DNA from: an uncultured Campylobacter sp.
GTDB lineage: Bacteria; Campylobacterota; Campylobacteria; Campylobacterales; Campylobacteraceae
Assembly: GCF_937959485.1 (NCBI RefSeq)
Contig: NZ_CALGPY010000014.1
Location: 294,689 to 358,688, forward strand
Direction: 5' to 3'
DNA length: 64,000 bases
The notes beneath the pieces are model-generated. The model searched no databases, was not told where the DNA came from, and saw only the letters and a program-made list of their open reading frames with translations. Shown in pieces: positions 1-8,687 of the stretch. The position numbers and the translations under genes are program-made. Numbering within the stretch: the first letter of the stretch is position 1; every line of letters begins with the position of its first letter.

Positions 1-1
1 G

Positions 2-187
2 CCAGGCGGCTCATTGATGCTGATACCGCTTGCGTGCTCGCTCTTTAATATCTCAAATGATATCGCAATGCAGGTCGTCGCGATCGGCTTTATCATCGGC
101 GTGATTCAAGACTCGGTAGAAACCGCGATCAATAGCTCTACTGACGTGATTTTTACGGCGATCGCGTCGCAAAGTATGCAAAAATAA
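2..187 (+). CDS. sstT: Serine/threonine:Na+ symporter SstT, C-terminal end (partial)
   Basis: Only the last 61 codons are present; the gene begins before the window. The readable tail contains PGGSLMLIPLACSLFNISND and ends with a VQDS-like segment followed by ETAINSSTDVIFTA, which closely resembles the C-terminus of SstT, an inner-membrane DAACS-family transporter that brings in serine and threonine with sodium. A strong hairpin terminator follows. In C. jejuni I recall pyrB between this transporter and the peptidase gene; here the peptidase follows directly. The family call is firm; substrate specificity is inferred from resemblance to E. coli SstT. Confidence 0.85.
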   Translation, partial: PGGSLMLIPLACSLFNISNDIAMQVVAIGFIIGVIQDSVETAINSSTDVIFTAIASQSMQK

Positions 188-203
188 CTCACCTTAAAAT
201 TTA

Positions 204-241
204 CCGCGAATTCCGCTAGAGCAGCGGATTTTGCGGTTTTT
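204..241 (+). terminator. Rho-independent terminator after sstT
   Basis: A 14-bp stem (204-217 with 223-236, two mismatches) has a 5-nt loop and is followed by a run of T. It lies 17 bases after the sstT stop and separates it from the pepF promoter. Confidence 0.8.
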
Positions 242-257
242 AAAATTTTACTTATTC

Positions 258-271
258 TTTTTTGATAAAAT
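258..271 (+). promoter_or_regulatory. Extended -10 promoter for the pepF operon
   Basis: TTTTTTGATAAAAT fits the Campylobacter sigma-70 pattern (T-run, TG, then TANAAT) and needs no clear -35. It sits about 27 bases before the pepF start. Confidence 0.6.
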
Positions 272-297
272 TATCCAAAAATTTTAAAAGGAAATCG

Positions 298-2175
298 ATG
301 AATTGGAATTTAGGCGAGCTGTTTGCAAACGAAGCGGAATTCAGCGGCGCGATAGATAGCGCAGCTGCGCAGGCTCGGGATTTTGAAGCTAAATTTAAAG
401 ACGGATTACACGCTCTTAGCGCGGAGGAGTTTTTAGGCGCGCTTGAGCTTTATGAGGGCATCAGCGAGCAGATCGGCAAGATAATGAGCTTTGCGCATCT
501 AAGATTCGCGCGAGATACAAGTCTCGGGGCGCAGCAGGCCAAGACAGAGCAAGCTTGCAACGACATTTCTCAGAGCTTACTTTTTTTCGAGCTTGAGTTT
601 AACGAGCTTGACGCCGCAAAACAGGACGAGTTTATCGCAGGAAGCGGGAGATTCAGATACTATTTGAGTCTGCTTAAGCGGCGCAAAGCCCACCAGCTAA
701 GCCTGCCGCAAGAAAGCGTGCTTTTAAAAACTTCGCCAGTAAGCGGCGAGGCGTTTTCGCGACTTTTTGACGAGAGCATGGCGCGGATGAGCTTTGATTT
801 TCGCGGACAGAAGCTCGGCGAGGAGGAAATTTTAAGCCTGCTTCATAGCTCCGATCGCGAGATGCGAAAGGACGCCGCAGCCTCGCTAAGCGCGGTGCTA
901 GAGCAAAACTCCCACCTGCTTGGTTACATCTACAATATGATCAAAACCGATCTTAAAATTCGCTGCGAGCTGCGGGGCTACGATAAAGCCGAGGCGGTGA
1001 TGCATGAGGAAAATCAGATAAATATCGCAAGCGTCGATGCGCTGATCGCAGAGGCGGAGCGAAGCTTCGCTCTGGTCGGCAAATTTTACGCCAAAAAGCG
1101 CGAAATTTTAGGCTACGACACGCTGTATGATTACGACAGATACGCGCCTCTTGTGGGCGATGAGAGCGAGTTTAGCTTCGAGCAGGCTAAGCAGATCGTG
1201 CTTGCGGCGTTTGAAAAATTTAGCCCGAAATTTAAGCAGATTGCGTTGATCGCATTTGAGCGAAACTGGATTGACGCGATGCCCGCGCAAAATAAGCAAA
1301 GTGGCGCGTTTTCGCATTCGGGCTCGCGCGATACGCACCCTTTCGTGCTTTTAAATTTCACGCGCAAGCGCCGCGACGTATTTACACTCGCGCACGAGCT
1401 GGGGCACGCGATACATCAGTATCTAAGCTACGGCGTGGGCTATTTCAACTCCTTCACGCCGCTAACGACGGCGGAGACTGCGTCGGTATTTTGCGAGATG
1501 CTGGTGTTTGATTATATGCGCGAAAATTTTTCAAATTTAAACGACTCGCAAAATTTTAAACGCAGCGTTTCGCAAGAGGCTCAGGGCGGTGAAATTCCAA
1601 ACGAGCACGCCGTAAAACATGCCGCCTCGCAAGACTCTGCGGGTTCGTGCGAGCTTGCTGCGCGCGATACGGATACGCCCTCACAGATCGCAAGCGATAA
1701 GACCGCGCTAAGAGCGATGCTCGCGGCAAAGATCGAAGATATCTTCGCGACGCTTTACCGCCAGATCGGATTTACGACCTTTGAGCGGCGCGTGCATGCA
1801 AACGCAGATGAGCTAAGCGTAGACCGTATTAATGAGCTTTGGATGGAGGAGTCGCGCAAGATGTTTGCGGGCGAGCTAATCTTGCAGGATCATTACAAAA
1901 GTTGGTGGAGCTACATCCCGCACTTCATCCACTCGCCGTTTTACTGCTACTCCTACGCCTACGCGCAGCTTTTGGTGCTCGCACTTTACGGGTTGTATAA
2001 GAGCGGTAGGCTCGAAAATTTCGTTCAAATTTACACCGAGTTTTTAAGCTCGGGCGGCAGCGACGAGCCGCAAAAGCTAGTGGCGAAATTCGGCTTTGAT
2101 ATCAATAAAAGCGAGTTTTGGCGCATCGGCATAGAGCAGGTCGCGGCGCTTGTAGATGAGTTTGTGAGGGGTTAG
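298..2175 (+). CDS. pepF: Oligoendopeptidase F-type M3 metallopeptidase
   Basis: A cytoplasmic zinc peptidase of family M3 that degrades short peptides. The zinc motif HELGH lies at about residues 366-370 and the third ligand Glu in TAETASVF at about 393. The ATG at 298 is preceded by AAAAGGA; a longer frame from a TTG at 262 overlaps the promoter and is rejected. The product is 625 residues, longer than usual for PepF. The extra length sits at residues ~411-469, a Ser/Gln/Asn/Ala-rich stretch inserted a short way after the active site, with no counterpart I know in the family. First gene of a tight operon; the next ORF starts one base after its stop. Confidence 0.9.
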   Translation: MNWNLGELFANEAEFSGAIDSAAAQARDFEAKFKDGLHALSAEEFLGALELYEGISEQIGKIMSFAHLRFARDTSLGAQQAKTEQACNDISQSLLFFELEFNELDAAKQDEFIAGSGRFRYYLSLLKRRKAHQLSLPQESVLLKTSPVSGEAFSRLFDESMARMSFDFRGQKLGEEEILSLLHSSDREMRKDAAASLSAVLEQNSHLLGYIYNMIKTDLKIRCELRGYDKAEAVMHEENQINIASVDALIAEAERSFALVGKFYAKKREILGYDTLYDYDRYAPLVGDESEFSFEQAKQIVLAAFEKFSPKFKQIALIAFERNWIDAMPAQNKQSGAFSHSGSRDTHPFVLLNFTRKRRDVFTLAHELGHAIHQYLSYGVGYFNSFTPLTTAETASVFCEMLVFDYMRENFSNLNDSQNFKRSVSQEAQGGEIPNEHAVKHAASQDSAGSCELAARDTDTPSQIASDKTALRAMLAAKIEDIFATLYRQIGFTTFERRVHANADELSVDRINELWMEESRKMFAGELILQDHYKSWWSYIPHFIHSPFYCYSYAYAQLLVLALYGLYKSGRLENFVQIYTEFLSSGGSDEPQKLVAKFGFDINKSEFWRIGIEQVAALVDEFVRG

Positions 2176-2176
2176 G

Positions 2177-2584
2177 ATGATAGATAAAATTTTAAAAGAC
2201 GATAAGTTTATCGCTGCGAGCAGTGCAAATATAGGCGCGGTTTTGGATTACGTTTTGGCTCTTGGATATGGATTTGGCATCGTTGCGAGGACGGATCAGA
2301 TAAAATTTGACCCGCCGCTGCCGGAGGAAATTTTAAAAAGCTTCAAAATGCCCGCGATCTTTTTGCAGCTGGAGGAATACACGCTTTCTAGCGCGCATCT
2401 TAGCAAGGATGAGCTGGTTTTCGAGGCGGGCTTTGGGCCGCAGGATTTTGCAAGCACGCTTAGCGTGCCGTTTTATGCGGTCTTGCAGATCGTCGTGGAC
2501 GGCAAGCCCATCGCGGTAAATTTTTCTCGTCCCGAATCCGAGTGGCTTAAGCGTGAAAAATCGCGTAAAATTTTCTCAAAATGA
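2177..2584 (+). CDS. Conserved hypothetical protein between pepF and uvrD
   Basis: A 135-residue soluble-looking protein with no signal peptide or membrane segment. I do not recognise a named domain. It begins one base after the pepF stop and its TGA overlaps the helicase ATG (ATGA), so it is part of the same transcript. It has mixed alpha/beta character with a C-terminal basic end (KREKSRKIFSK). The C. jejuni locus has, as I recall, a small unknown gene in the same place, so it may be conserved by position. Function unknown. Confidence 0.75.
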   Translation: MIDKILKDDKFIAASSANIGAVLDYVLALGYGFGIVARTDQIKFDPPLPEEILKSFKMPAIFLQLEEYTLSSAHLSKDELVFEAGFGPQDFASTLSVPFYAVLQIVVDGKPIAVNFSRPESEWLKREKSRKIFSK

Positions 2585-4641
2585 GTGATATTTTAGAAGG
2601 TCTTAATCCCGCTCAGCGCGAGGCTGCGAGCCACGTGGACGGAGCGATGCTAATCTTAGCGGGTGCGGGCAGCGGCAAAACCAAAACGATCACCGCGCGC
2701 CTTGCCTATCTGCTATCAAACGGCGTGCCTGCGGAAAATACTCTCACGCTTACGTTTACGAACAAAGCCGCCGCCGAGATGCGCTCGCGAGCGCTTAATC
2801 TGATAAGCGGGCTAAATTTAAGCAGCGTGCCGCTTTTGTGCACCTTTCATAAATTTGGGCTTTTGTTTTTGAAATTTCATATTAGTGAGCTTGGGCGTAG
2901 CGCAAACTTCCAAGTAATCGATACTGACGATAAGAAAAAGATCATCAAGGGCTTTGAGATAAATTTGCCCACGTCGCTATTGGCGGCTAAAATTTCAACT
3001 TACAAAAATTCTCTGATCGGCCCCAAAGATATCGACGAGCTTCTAAAGGGCGAAGAGGACGAGCTAAGCAGGATGTATAGCGGATTTTACGCGCATTGCG
3101 CTGATGCATACAAGCGCTACGAGGCGTATTTGGCGGCGAATAATCTGGTGGATTTCGATGATCTGCTGATATTGCCTTATAAAATTTTAAGCGCCAATGA
3201 GCGGCTATGCGATGAAATTTCGCGCCGTTACGCCTATATCACGGTGGATGAGTATCAGGACACCAACGACATTCAATTCAAGCTGCTGCAAAAGCTCTGT
3301 ACCACGCATGAAAACCTCGCGGTGGTGGGCGATGATGATCAGAGTATCTACGGCTGGCGCGGCGCACGGATAGAAAATATCTTAAATTTTAAAGATCAGT
3401 TCTCAAACGTGAAATTTATCAAGCTCGAGCAGAACTACCGCTCTACGGATGAAATTTTAAATGCCGCCAACGAGCTTATCTCGCATAATAAAAACCGCCT
3501 CGGCAAGAGCCTTACTAGCATGAACGGCGGCGGCGAAAAGATCGAAATTTTGCGTTCGGACGAGGAGAGTATCGAGGCGGCAAAGATCGCAGAAGCTATC
3601 AAAAAGCTGCTTTCAAGCGGCGTAGCGCCCTCTCAAATCGCCGTGCTTTACCGCGTAAACGCTCTTTCGCGCGCGCTGGAAGAGGGGCTAAATCGAGCCA
3701 AAATCCCGTATAAAATGGTAGGCGGCGTGAAATTTTACGAGCGCGCCGAGATCAAGGATACGATCGCCTATCTGCGCTTAGCAAATGACGAGCACGACGA
3801 CTTTTCGATGAGGCGGATCATAAACGTGCCCAAGCGCGGCATCGGCAAGGTCTCGCTGGCAAAGCTCGATGAGCTTTCGCGCCTGCGACTTATCAGTCTA
3901 TTTGACGCTTTTAGCGAGCCTGATGCGGGGCTTAGCGCCAAGGCGGCGCAGGCTCTAGCGGAGCTTAAAAGCGGCATCGCTTCTATCTCCGCGCTAGCCG
4001 ATACGATCAAAAAAATAGACGCGCTGGAGCCCGCTTTCGGGCTAAAGGCTTACTATGCCTCGCTTCCGGACGGTGCTGATCGGGTAGCGAACATCGACGA
4101 GTTTTTGGCTATGCTAAAGGACGAAGCTAGCAATAAGCCCGATTTTGATCTGGCGGAATTTTTAAACGAGCTGAGCCTTCTTAGCGATCAAGACGCGATC
4201 ATGGGCGATGCGATAAATATAATGAGCGTGCACGCGAGCAAAGGGCTTGAGTTTTCGCACCTTTTCGTAATCGGACTGGAGGAGGGCTTTTTCCCGCTTT
4301 TGGGTGACAGCAATGACATCGAGGAGGAGCGTAGGCTCGCATACGTAGCGATTACGCGCGCCAAACGCACGCTTACGCTTAGCTTTGCCGCTAGCCGCTT
4401 TTATCGCGGCAAGCGCGAGAGGCTTGATGCGAGCAGGTTTATAGCCGAGGCGGGTTTGGTGGCTAAAGAGCCTCCACGCGAGCAAAGCAGCGGCTTTAGC
4501 AAGGGCGAGCTGATCAAACACAAACTCTTCGGTATCGGACAGATCACGGCGGTAAACGGCGATCGGCTCACTATAAATTTCGGCGGAATTTCGCGCGTAA
4601 TAATGTCGAATTTCGTAGAAAAGATCGGCTCTTATGAATAG
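2581..4641 (+). CDS. uvrD: UvrD/PcrA/Rep-family superfamily 1 DNA helicase
   Basis: A 3'-to-5' ATP-dependent DNA helicase for repair and replication restart. All SF1A motifs are visible: Walker A AGAGSGKT with Lys33, motif II VDEYQDTN near 222, motif III GDDDQSIYGWRGA near 250, QNYRS, motif V MSVHASKGLEF and motif VI RRLAYVAITRAK. At 686 residues it has the usual length. The C-terminus carries a beta-rich tail (GIGQITAVNGDRLTINF), as in PcrA/UvrD. The start is coupled to the preceding gene by a 4-base overlap and the end overlaps truB by 8 bases. Whether to call it uvrD, pcrA or rep cannot be settled from sequence alone. Confidence 0.93.
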   Translation: MSDILEGLNPAQREAASHVDGAMLILAGAGSGKTKTITARLAYLLSNGVPAENTLTLTFTNKAAAEMRSRALNLISGLNLSSVPLLCTFHKFGLLFLKFHISELGRSANFQVIDTDDKKKIIKGFEINLPTSLLAAKISTYKNSLIGPKDIDELLKGEEDELSRMYSGFYAHCADAYKRYEAYLAANNLVDFDDLLILPYKILSANERLCDEISRRYAYITVDEYQDTNDIQFKLLQKLCTTHENLAVVGDDDQSIYGWRGARIENILNFKDQFSNVKFIKLEQNYRSTDEILNAANELISHNKNRLGKSLTSMNGGGEKIEILRSDEESIEAAKIAEAIKKLLSSGVAPSQIAVLYRVNALSRALEEGLNRAKIPYKMVGGVKFYERAEIKDTIAYLRLANDEHDDFSMRRIINVPKRGIGKVSLAKLDELSRLRLISLFDAFSEPDAGLSAKAAQALAELKSGIASISALADTIKKIDALEPAFGLKAYYASLPDGADRVANIDEFLAMLKDEASNKPDFDLAEFLNELSLLSDQDAIMGDAINIMSVHASKGLEFSHLFVIGLEEGFFPLLGDSNDIEEERRLAYVAITRAKRTLTLSFAASRFYRGKRERLDASRFIAEAGLVAKEPPREQSSGFSKGELIKHKLFGIGQITAVNGDRLTINFGGISRVIMSNFVEKIGSYE

Positions 4642-5482
4642 ATTGTTTTTGGCGGACAAGCCCGCGGGCATAGGCAGCAATAAATTTTTAAGCGCTCTTA
4701 AGCGCAAATACGGCGTGAAAAAGGCTGGCTTTAGCGGCACGCTCGATCCCTTCGCAAGCGGCGCGCTGATCGTGGCATTTGGGCAATACGCGCGCTTTTT
4801 TAGGTTTTTGAAAAAGGAGCCAAAAGTTTACACTGCGACGTTGTGGCTGGGCGCGCAAAGCCCAAGCGGCGATAACGAAAACATAGGGCGCGTGGAGCAA
4901 ATTCCACCGCTTTCGCGCGAGGTTTTAGACGTCGCGATGGCGCAAATGCGCGGCGAGATAAAATTTATCCCGCCCGCCTTCAGCGCCAAGAAAATTGACG
5001 GCGTGCGCGCATACAAGCTCGCTCGCGCGGGCGAAGAGGTGAGCTTGAAAGAGAACTCGATGCGGGTTTTTGATGCCGAAATTTTAAGTTACGCTCACCC
5101 CTTCGTAAGCTTTCGCGTTGCGCTTAGCGAGGGCGGATACGTGCGCTCTTTTGCGCAAATTTTTGCCGAGAAGCTAGGCGTTACGGGTACGCTAAGTGCG
5201 CTTAGACGGGAAAGCGAGGGGGCTTTTGATTTGAAAGATCCGCGCTTTGCGGACGAGGCGGCGCTAAATCCGCTCGAGTTTTTGGATCTTAAGCCGAACT
5301 TTTACGACGGCGATGCGCGCGACGTGATCTTGGGCAAGAAGCTCGCTGCAAAGGATCTGGCGAGCCGCGCGGACGGGCGCTATTTGCTTATCTGCGGCGA
5401 TTTTTATTCGATCATCGAGATTAGCGCGGGAGAGGTGAGGTATCTGTGGAATGACGTTCCGATCGCGGGCGGCGCGTTTTAA
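4634..5482 (+). CDS. truB: tRNA pseudouridine-55 synthase TruB
   Basis: Converts uridine 55 in the T-loop of tRNAs to pseudouridine. The signature GFSGTLDPFASGAL carries the catalytic Asp38, and the N-terminal DKPAG motif is present. Length (282 residues) is close to other Campylobacter TruB proteins. The ATG lies inside the end of the helicase gene, so translation is likely coupled. In C. jejuni csrA follows truB; here an 818-base stretch without a recognisable gene follows instead. Confidence 0.93.
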   Translation: MNRLFLADKPAGIGSNKFLSALKRKYGVKKAGFSGTLDPFASGALIVAFGQYARFFRFLKKEPKVYTATLWLGAQSPSGDNENIGRVEQIPPLSREVLDVAMAQMRGEIKFIPPAFSAKKIDGVRAYKLARAGEEVSLKENSMRVFDAEILSYAHPFVSFRVALSEGGYVRSFAQIFAEKLGVTGTLSALRRESEGAFDLKDPRFADEAALNPLEFLDLKPNFYDGDARDVILGKKLAAKDLASRADGRYLLICGDFYSIIEISAGEVRYLWNDVPIAGGAF

Positions 5483-6299
5483 TCAGCGGCTCCAGCCTGC
5501 GACGGAATTTTGATCGGGCGGCCCTGGCTTGAAATTTGAGCGGTTATAAATAGGGCGCGTTTTAAATTTGCTAGCATAGCACGCCTCCCTGCGCGGTTAA
5601 ATTTTATCGTGCGGAGCAGCGAGTGAGAGATCACGCTTTTTCGTTGCGCACAGATCGCAAAATCGGCATCGGGCGGCGTAAATTTAAACGTGCGACTAGG
5701 CAGGCGACGTTCGCTTGTGAAAAGGAATAAATCCATGGGGTTAAATTTAAACGCGACCAAGCGGCGTTTTGATTTGCTTTTTGCCGCGCGACGGCGACGC
5801 ACTGCGAGATTAAAATTTCGCGATTTAAAAAGCGCGCAGGTTAGGCTTATTGCGGCGCAGCAAGCAGCTTTTGTCGAATGAAATTTCGGCTTGCGGTAAT
5901 GCGTAGTCTGTGCCGATGGGTTTGATTTTGTAGCGGGCGGCGTATCGCTAAACTAAATTTATGACCTAGTGCGGCGTGCAGCGGTGCGGTTAGAATTTTG
6001 CTAGCTCGGAATTTTAATCGCTAAGATAGATTTGCGCTGCGAGTTGAAATTTAGCTGCGTGCGTTGCGGATTTAAATTCCGCGCCTTATAAATTTACGTA
6101 TCGGGCGCTGCGATCGCGGGTTAAATTCCGCGGTGCGCACTTCACGGCACGCGGTTTTGAAATTTTAATCGCACTGGACGGGGCGCGCCGCAGGCTGAAA
6201 TTTAACTCGCGCGCGGATCGGAATTTAATCGCGCTATAGATGGGCATGTCGCAGGCTGAAATTTAACGCAAGCGCGCCAAAGCACAGAAGGAGTAAAAT
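5483..6299 (+). other. 818-base noncoding stretch where csrA would be expected
   Basis: No ORF here looks like a protein. Short frames on both strands (for example 5690-5881 plus and 5479-5802 minus) are Arg/Lys-rich translations of repeated words. The stretch is dominated by RAATTY hexamers (AAATTT, GAATTT, AAATTC) spaced by GC-rich segments. I searched by eye for the conserved CsrA N-terminus (MLILSRK-like) and did not find it on either strand. Confidence 0.6.
6161..6267 (+). repeat. Imperfect ~60-bp tandem duplication before ispE
   Basis: Two copies (6161-6206 and 6221-6267) share the frame AATTTAATCGC..CT and an identical 17-base core GCAGGCTGAAATTTAAC. The middles differ. The second copy ends about 20 bases before the ispE ribosome binding site. 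Confidence 0.55.
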
Positions 6300-7043
6300 T
6301 TGAAGGCTTATACAAAGATCAATGTTTTTTTAAAAGTCGTCGGCACGCGCGGCGGTTACCACGAGATCGCCTCGCGCTTCGTGCTGCGTAGGGAGCTTTT
6401 TGATGAGATAAGCTTCGAGCGCGCGAGCGGCTTTGCGCTTGAATGCGACGCCGCGCAGATCGCGGATAATATAATTTTAAAAGCCAAGGCGGCGCTCGAG
6501 CAGGCGGGCTTTGCGCGTGAGCTTGCGGAATTTTTCGGCTCGCACAAGATCGTTCTTAAAAAACGTATTCCGATCGGCGCGGGTCTTGGGGGCGGCAGTA
6601 GCGATGCGGCGGCGTTTTTGCGGCTTGCGAACGAGGAATTAAATTTAAAAATTCCACGCGAGCGGCTCATCGCGATCGCGCAAAATATCGGCGCGGACGT
6701 CGCGTTTTTTGTTAGCGGGCTTGAGGTCGCAAACGTGCGCGGCATCGGCGAGATCATCGAGCCTTTCGAGGACCGCCTGCCCGCGATCGAAATTTTAACG
6801 CCCGCGATCTTTTGCTCCACGGCGGCGGTTTATAACGAGTTTCGCGCAAGCTTTATGCAAAACATAAATGCCGCGCAGGCTCGGCAGATGCTTAGCCTAA
6901 GCAGCGAGCAGCTGCTAGCGCGATACGGCGGCCCCCGGCTAAACGATCTTTTCGCGCCGTGCATAAAGCTATATCCGCAGATGAGCAAGTATCGCGATAT
7001 GTTTCTAAGCGGCAGCGGCAGTAGCGTGTTTTTCTTAAAATAA
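6300..7043 (+). CDS. ispE: 4-diphosphocytidyl-2-C-methyl-D-erythritol kinase
   Basis: Phosphorylates CDP-methylerythritol in the MEP route to isoprenoids; ispG of the same pathway lies at 36.6 kb. It is a GHMP kinase: the N-terminal YTKINVFLKV strand, the glycine-rich ATP loop PIGAGLGGGSSDAA near residue 95, and GADVAFFVSG with the catalytic Asp. The start is a TTG at 6300, backed by AAGGAG ten bases upstream; no ATG fits. At 247 residues it is slightly short but complete, ending in the usual GSGSSVFF motif. Confidence 0.92.
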   Translation: MKAYTKINVFLKVVGTRGGYHEIASRFVLRRELFDEISFERASGFALECDAAQIADNIILKAKAALEQAGFARELAEFFGSHKIVLKKRIPIGAGLGGGSSDAAAFLRLANEELNLKIPRERLIAIAQNIGADVAFFVSGLEVANVRGIGEIIEPFEDRLPAIEILTPAIFCSTAAVYNEFRASFMQNINAAQARQMLSLSSEQLLARYGGPRLNDLFAPCIKLYPQMSKYRDMFLSGSGSSVFFLK

Positions 7044-7158
7044 AAATTCCAAGGCGCACGGTTAAAATTTAAAAGATAAAATTTAAAATTCCGTCGCGAC
7101 CGCTTTTAAATTTAAGCAAAAACGGGCTAAGCTTAGGGTCAAATTTAGAAGGAAAAAG

Positions 7159-7623
7159 ATGAAAGAACTGAGTAAAAATCGCAAGGCATTTCACGATTTT
7201 ACGATACTTGAAAGCTTTGAAGCGGGCATCGTGCTAAAGGGCAGCGAGGTCAAAGCTCTGCGCGCGGGTAGGGGCAATCTCAAAGATAGCTTTTGTCGCG
7301 TGATCCGCGGCGAGCTGTTTTTGCTAAACGCGCATATCAGCTATCTTGAAAGCACCAACGCCCATTTTCGTCCCGATGAAGGGGCGGCGCGAAAGCTTTT
7401 GATGCACCGAAAGCAGATCGACAAACTGCTTGGCGCGGTTAGCAAAGAGGGCCTTACCATCGTGGTTTTGTCGCTGTATCTGAATGATAAAAACCGCGTA
7501 AAGGCGCGCATCGCTTTGGCTAGTGGCAAAAATCTGCACGATAAGCGCGAATCGCTAAAGCGCAAGGAAGCCGACCGCGAAGCGCAAAGCGCGATGAAGC
7601 GATACGACAAGCATTCATTTTAA
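7159..7623 (+). CDS. smpB: SsrA-binding protein SmpB
   Basis: Binds tmRNA and delivers it to stalled ribosomes for trans-translation. The conserved start (NRKAFHDFTILESFEAGIVL), the GSEVKALRAG motif and the basic C-terminal tail are all present; 154 residues is normal. AGAAGGA precedes the ATG. It sits in the same order as in C. jejuni, after ispE and before a thioredoxin-like gene. The tmRNA gene itself is not in this window. Confidence 0.95.
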   Translation: MKELSKNRKAFHDFTILESFEAGIVLKGSEVKALRAGRGNLKDSFCRVIRGELFLLNAHISYLESTNAHFRPDEGAARKLLMHRKQIDKLLGAVSKEGLTIVVLSLYLNDKNRVKARIALASGKNLHDKRESLKRKEADREAQSAMKRYDKHSF

Positions 7624-7632
7624 ATTCACAAA

Positions 7633-7646
7633 ACTTTGGTTAAAAT
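7633..7646 (+). promoter_or_regulatory. Possible -10 promoter before the thioredoxin-like lipoprotein gene
   Basis: ACTTTGGTTAAAAT has the TG-N-TAAAAT form seen before other genes here. A near-palindromic GGGCTTAAATTTAAACCC follows at about 7649-7666, just before the ribosome binding site. Confidence 0.4.
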
Positions 7647-7678
7647 GCGGGCTTAAATTTAAACCCGAAGGAAATGCA

Positions 7679-8377
7679 ATGAAGAAATTTTTACTATCAT
7701 GTTTGACAATTTTTGTTTTAAGTGGCTGCGGAGATGATTCGCAGAAAAAGACGGGCTCTGCTGGCGAGAATCCTGCCGCGAGCGAGAATCAGATGGCAAA
7801 AAATTCCGCTCAAGATAAAAATGGCGAGCGTATTGGCGGAGAAAGTGGCGAGGAGGTAGCTTTTACGCCGTTTAAAACGGGCGAACGATTTACGCTTAAA
7901 AGCGTCGTAGGCGGTGAGGTAACGATCGAGCGCACAGAAAAGGGCTTTAAGCTTGCGGACAGCGATAAAATTTTAATGTTTGATATTTTTGGTACATACT
8001 GTCAGCCGTGCCGCATCGAAGCGCCGCATCTGATGGACTTTCAGCTAAAAAATTCCGCGGATTTTCTGATGGTCGGCTTGATTTATTTTGAGGATATTAC
8101 CGATGCGCAGGTGATCGAAAATTTTACGAAAAAGTTCAATGCGTATTATTTCATCTCCAATTCGAAACAAAACGAGCGTATAGTGGGTCAAATTTTAAGC
8201 GACATCGGTTATCGCCATGCGCTTTCGATCCCTTTTAAAGTAGTACTTAAAGACGGAAAATATCAAAGGCTTACCGACATTAACGAGGGTGATGAGCGGG
8301 GCAAGCCGTATTACTTAGGCATGGTCGATACTGATGTGATAAAAAGCGATATCGCCAGGATAAAAAATGGCAACTAA
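7679..8377 (+). CDS. TlpA-like thioredoxin-fold lipoprotein
   Basis: Probably a membrane-anchored periplasmic thiol-disulfide protein. Residues 1-17 form a lipoprotein signal ending in the lipobox LSGC. A charged, low-complexity linker follows (about 20-60), then a thioredoxin-like fold with the active site CQPC (Cys108 and Cys111) after the phrase LMFDIFGTYC. A cis-Pro region near IPFKVV is also present. The end overlaps clpS by 11 bases. Its partner proteins are unknown; roles in cytochrome c or general disulfide handling are possible and cannot be told apart here. Confidence 0.85.
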   Translation: MKKFLLSCLTIFVLSGCGDDSQKKTGSAGENPAASENQMAKNSAQDKNGERIGGESGEEVAFTPFKTGERFTLKSVVGGEVTIERTEKGFKLADSDKILMFDIFGTYCQPCRIEAPHLMDFQLKNSADFLMVGLIYFEDITDAQVIENFTKKFNAYYFISNSKQNERIVGQILSDIGYRHALSIPFKVVLKDGKYQRLTDINEGDERGKPYYLGMVDTDVIKSDIARIKNGN

Positions 8378-8672
8378 AACCGGTGTGCAGATTCACACTC
8401 GCGCCAAAACAAAATCTTTCGTGCCTCGTCCGTATAAGGTGATTTTGCTAAACGACGACGTGACGACGATGGATTTCGTGGTTTATATTTTGATGGAGAT
8501 TTTCGCCAAAAACTTTAACGACGCCGTAGATTTAATGATGAAAGTTCATAAGCAGGGTCGCGCGGTTTGCGGCGCGTATCCTAAAGAGATAGCCGAGTGC
8601 AAGCAACAAGCGGTTTTACAAGCGGCAAAGGCCGCAGGATTCCCTCTTAGATGTGAGATCGAAGAGGATTAA
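8367..8672 (+). CDS. clpS: ClpAP adaptor protein ClpS
   Basis: Recognises N-degron substrates and hands them to ClpA. Conserved features are YKVILLNDDVTTMDFV and the later VHKQGRAVCG motif. At 101 residues it has the expected size. It lies directly before clpA (15 bases) and two genes before aat, which encodes the enzyme that makes one class of N-degrons, so the whole N-end-rule branch is encoded in one operon. Confidence 0.95.
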   Translation: MATKTGVQIHTRAKTKSFVPRPYKVILLNDDVTTMDFVVYILMEIFAKNFNDAVDLMMKVHKQGRAVCGAYPKEIAECKQQAVLQAAKAAGFPLRCEIEED

Positions 8673-8687
8673 ATTTAAAGGAAAGCA

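Noticed and set aside
4162..4740. 192-codon minus-strand frame opposite uvrD/truB
   Set aside because: Lies fully antisense to two well-supported genes and has no signal, motif or ribosome binding site.
5479..5802. 107-codon minus-strand frame after truB, considered as a csrA replacement
   Set aside because: Its Arg/Lys/Phe-rich sequence has no resemblance to CsrA and overlaps the truB end.
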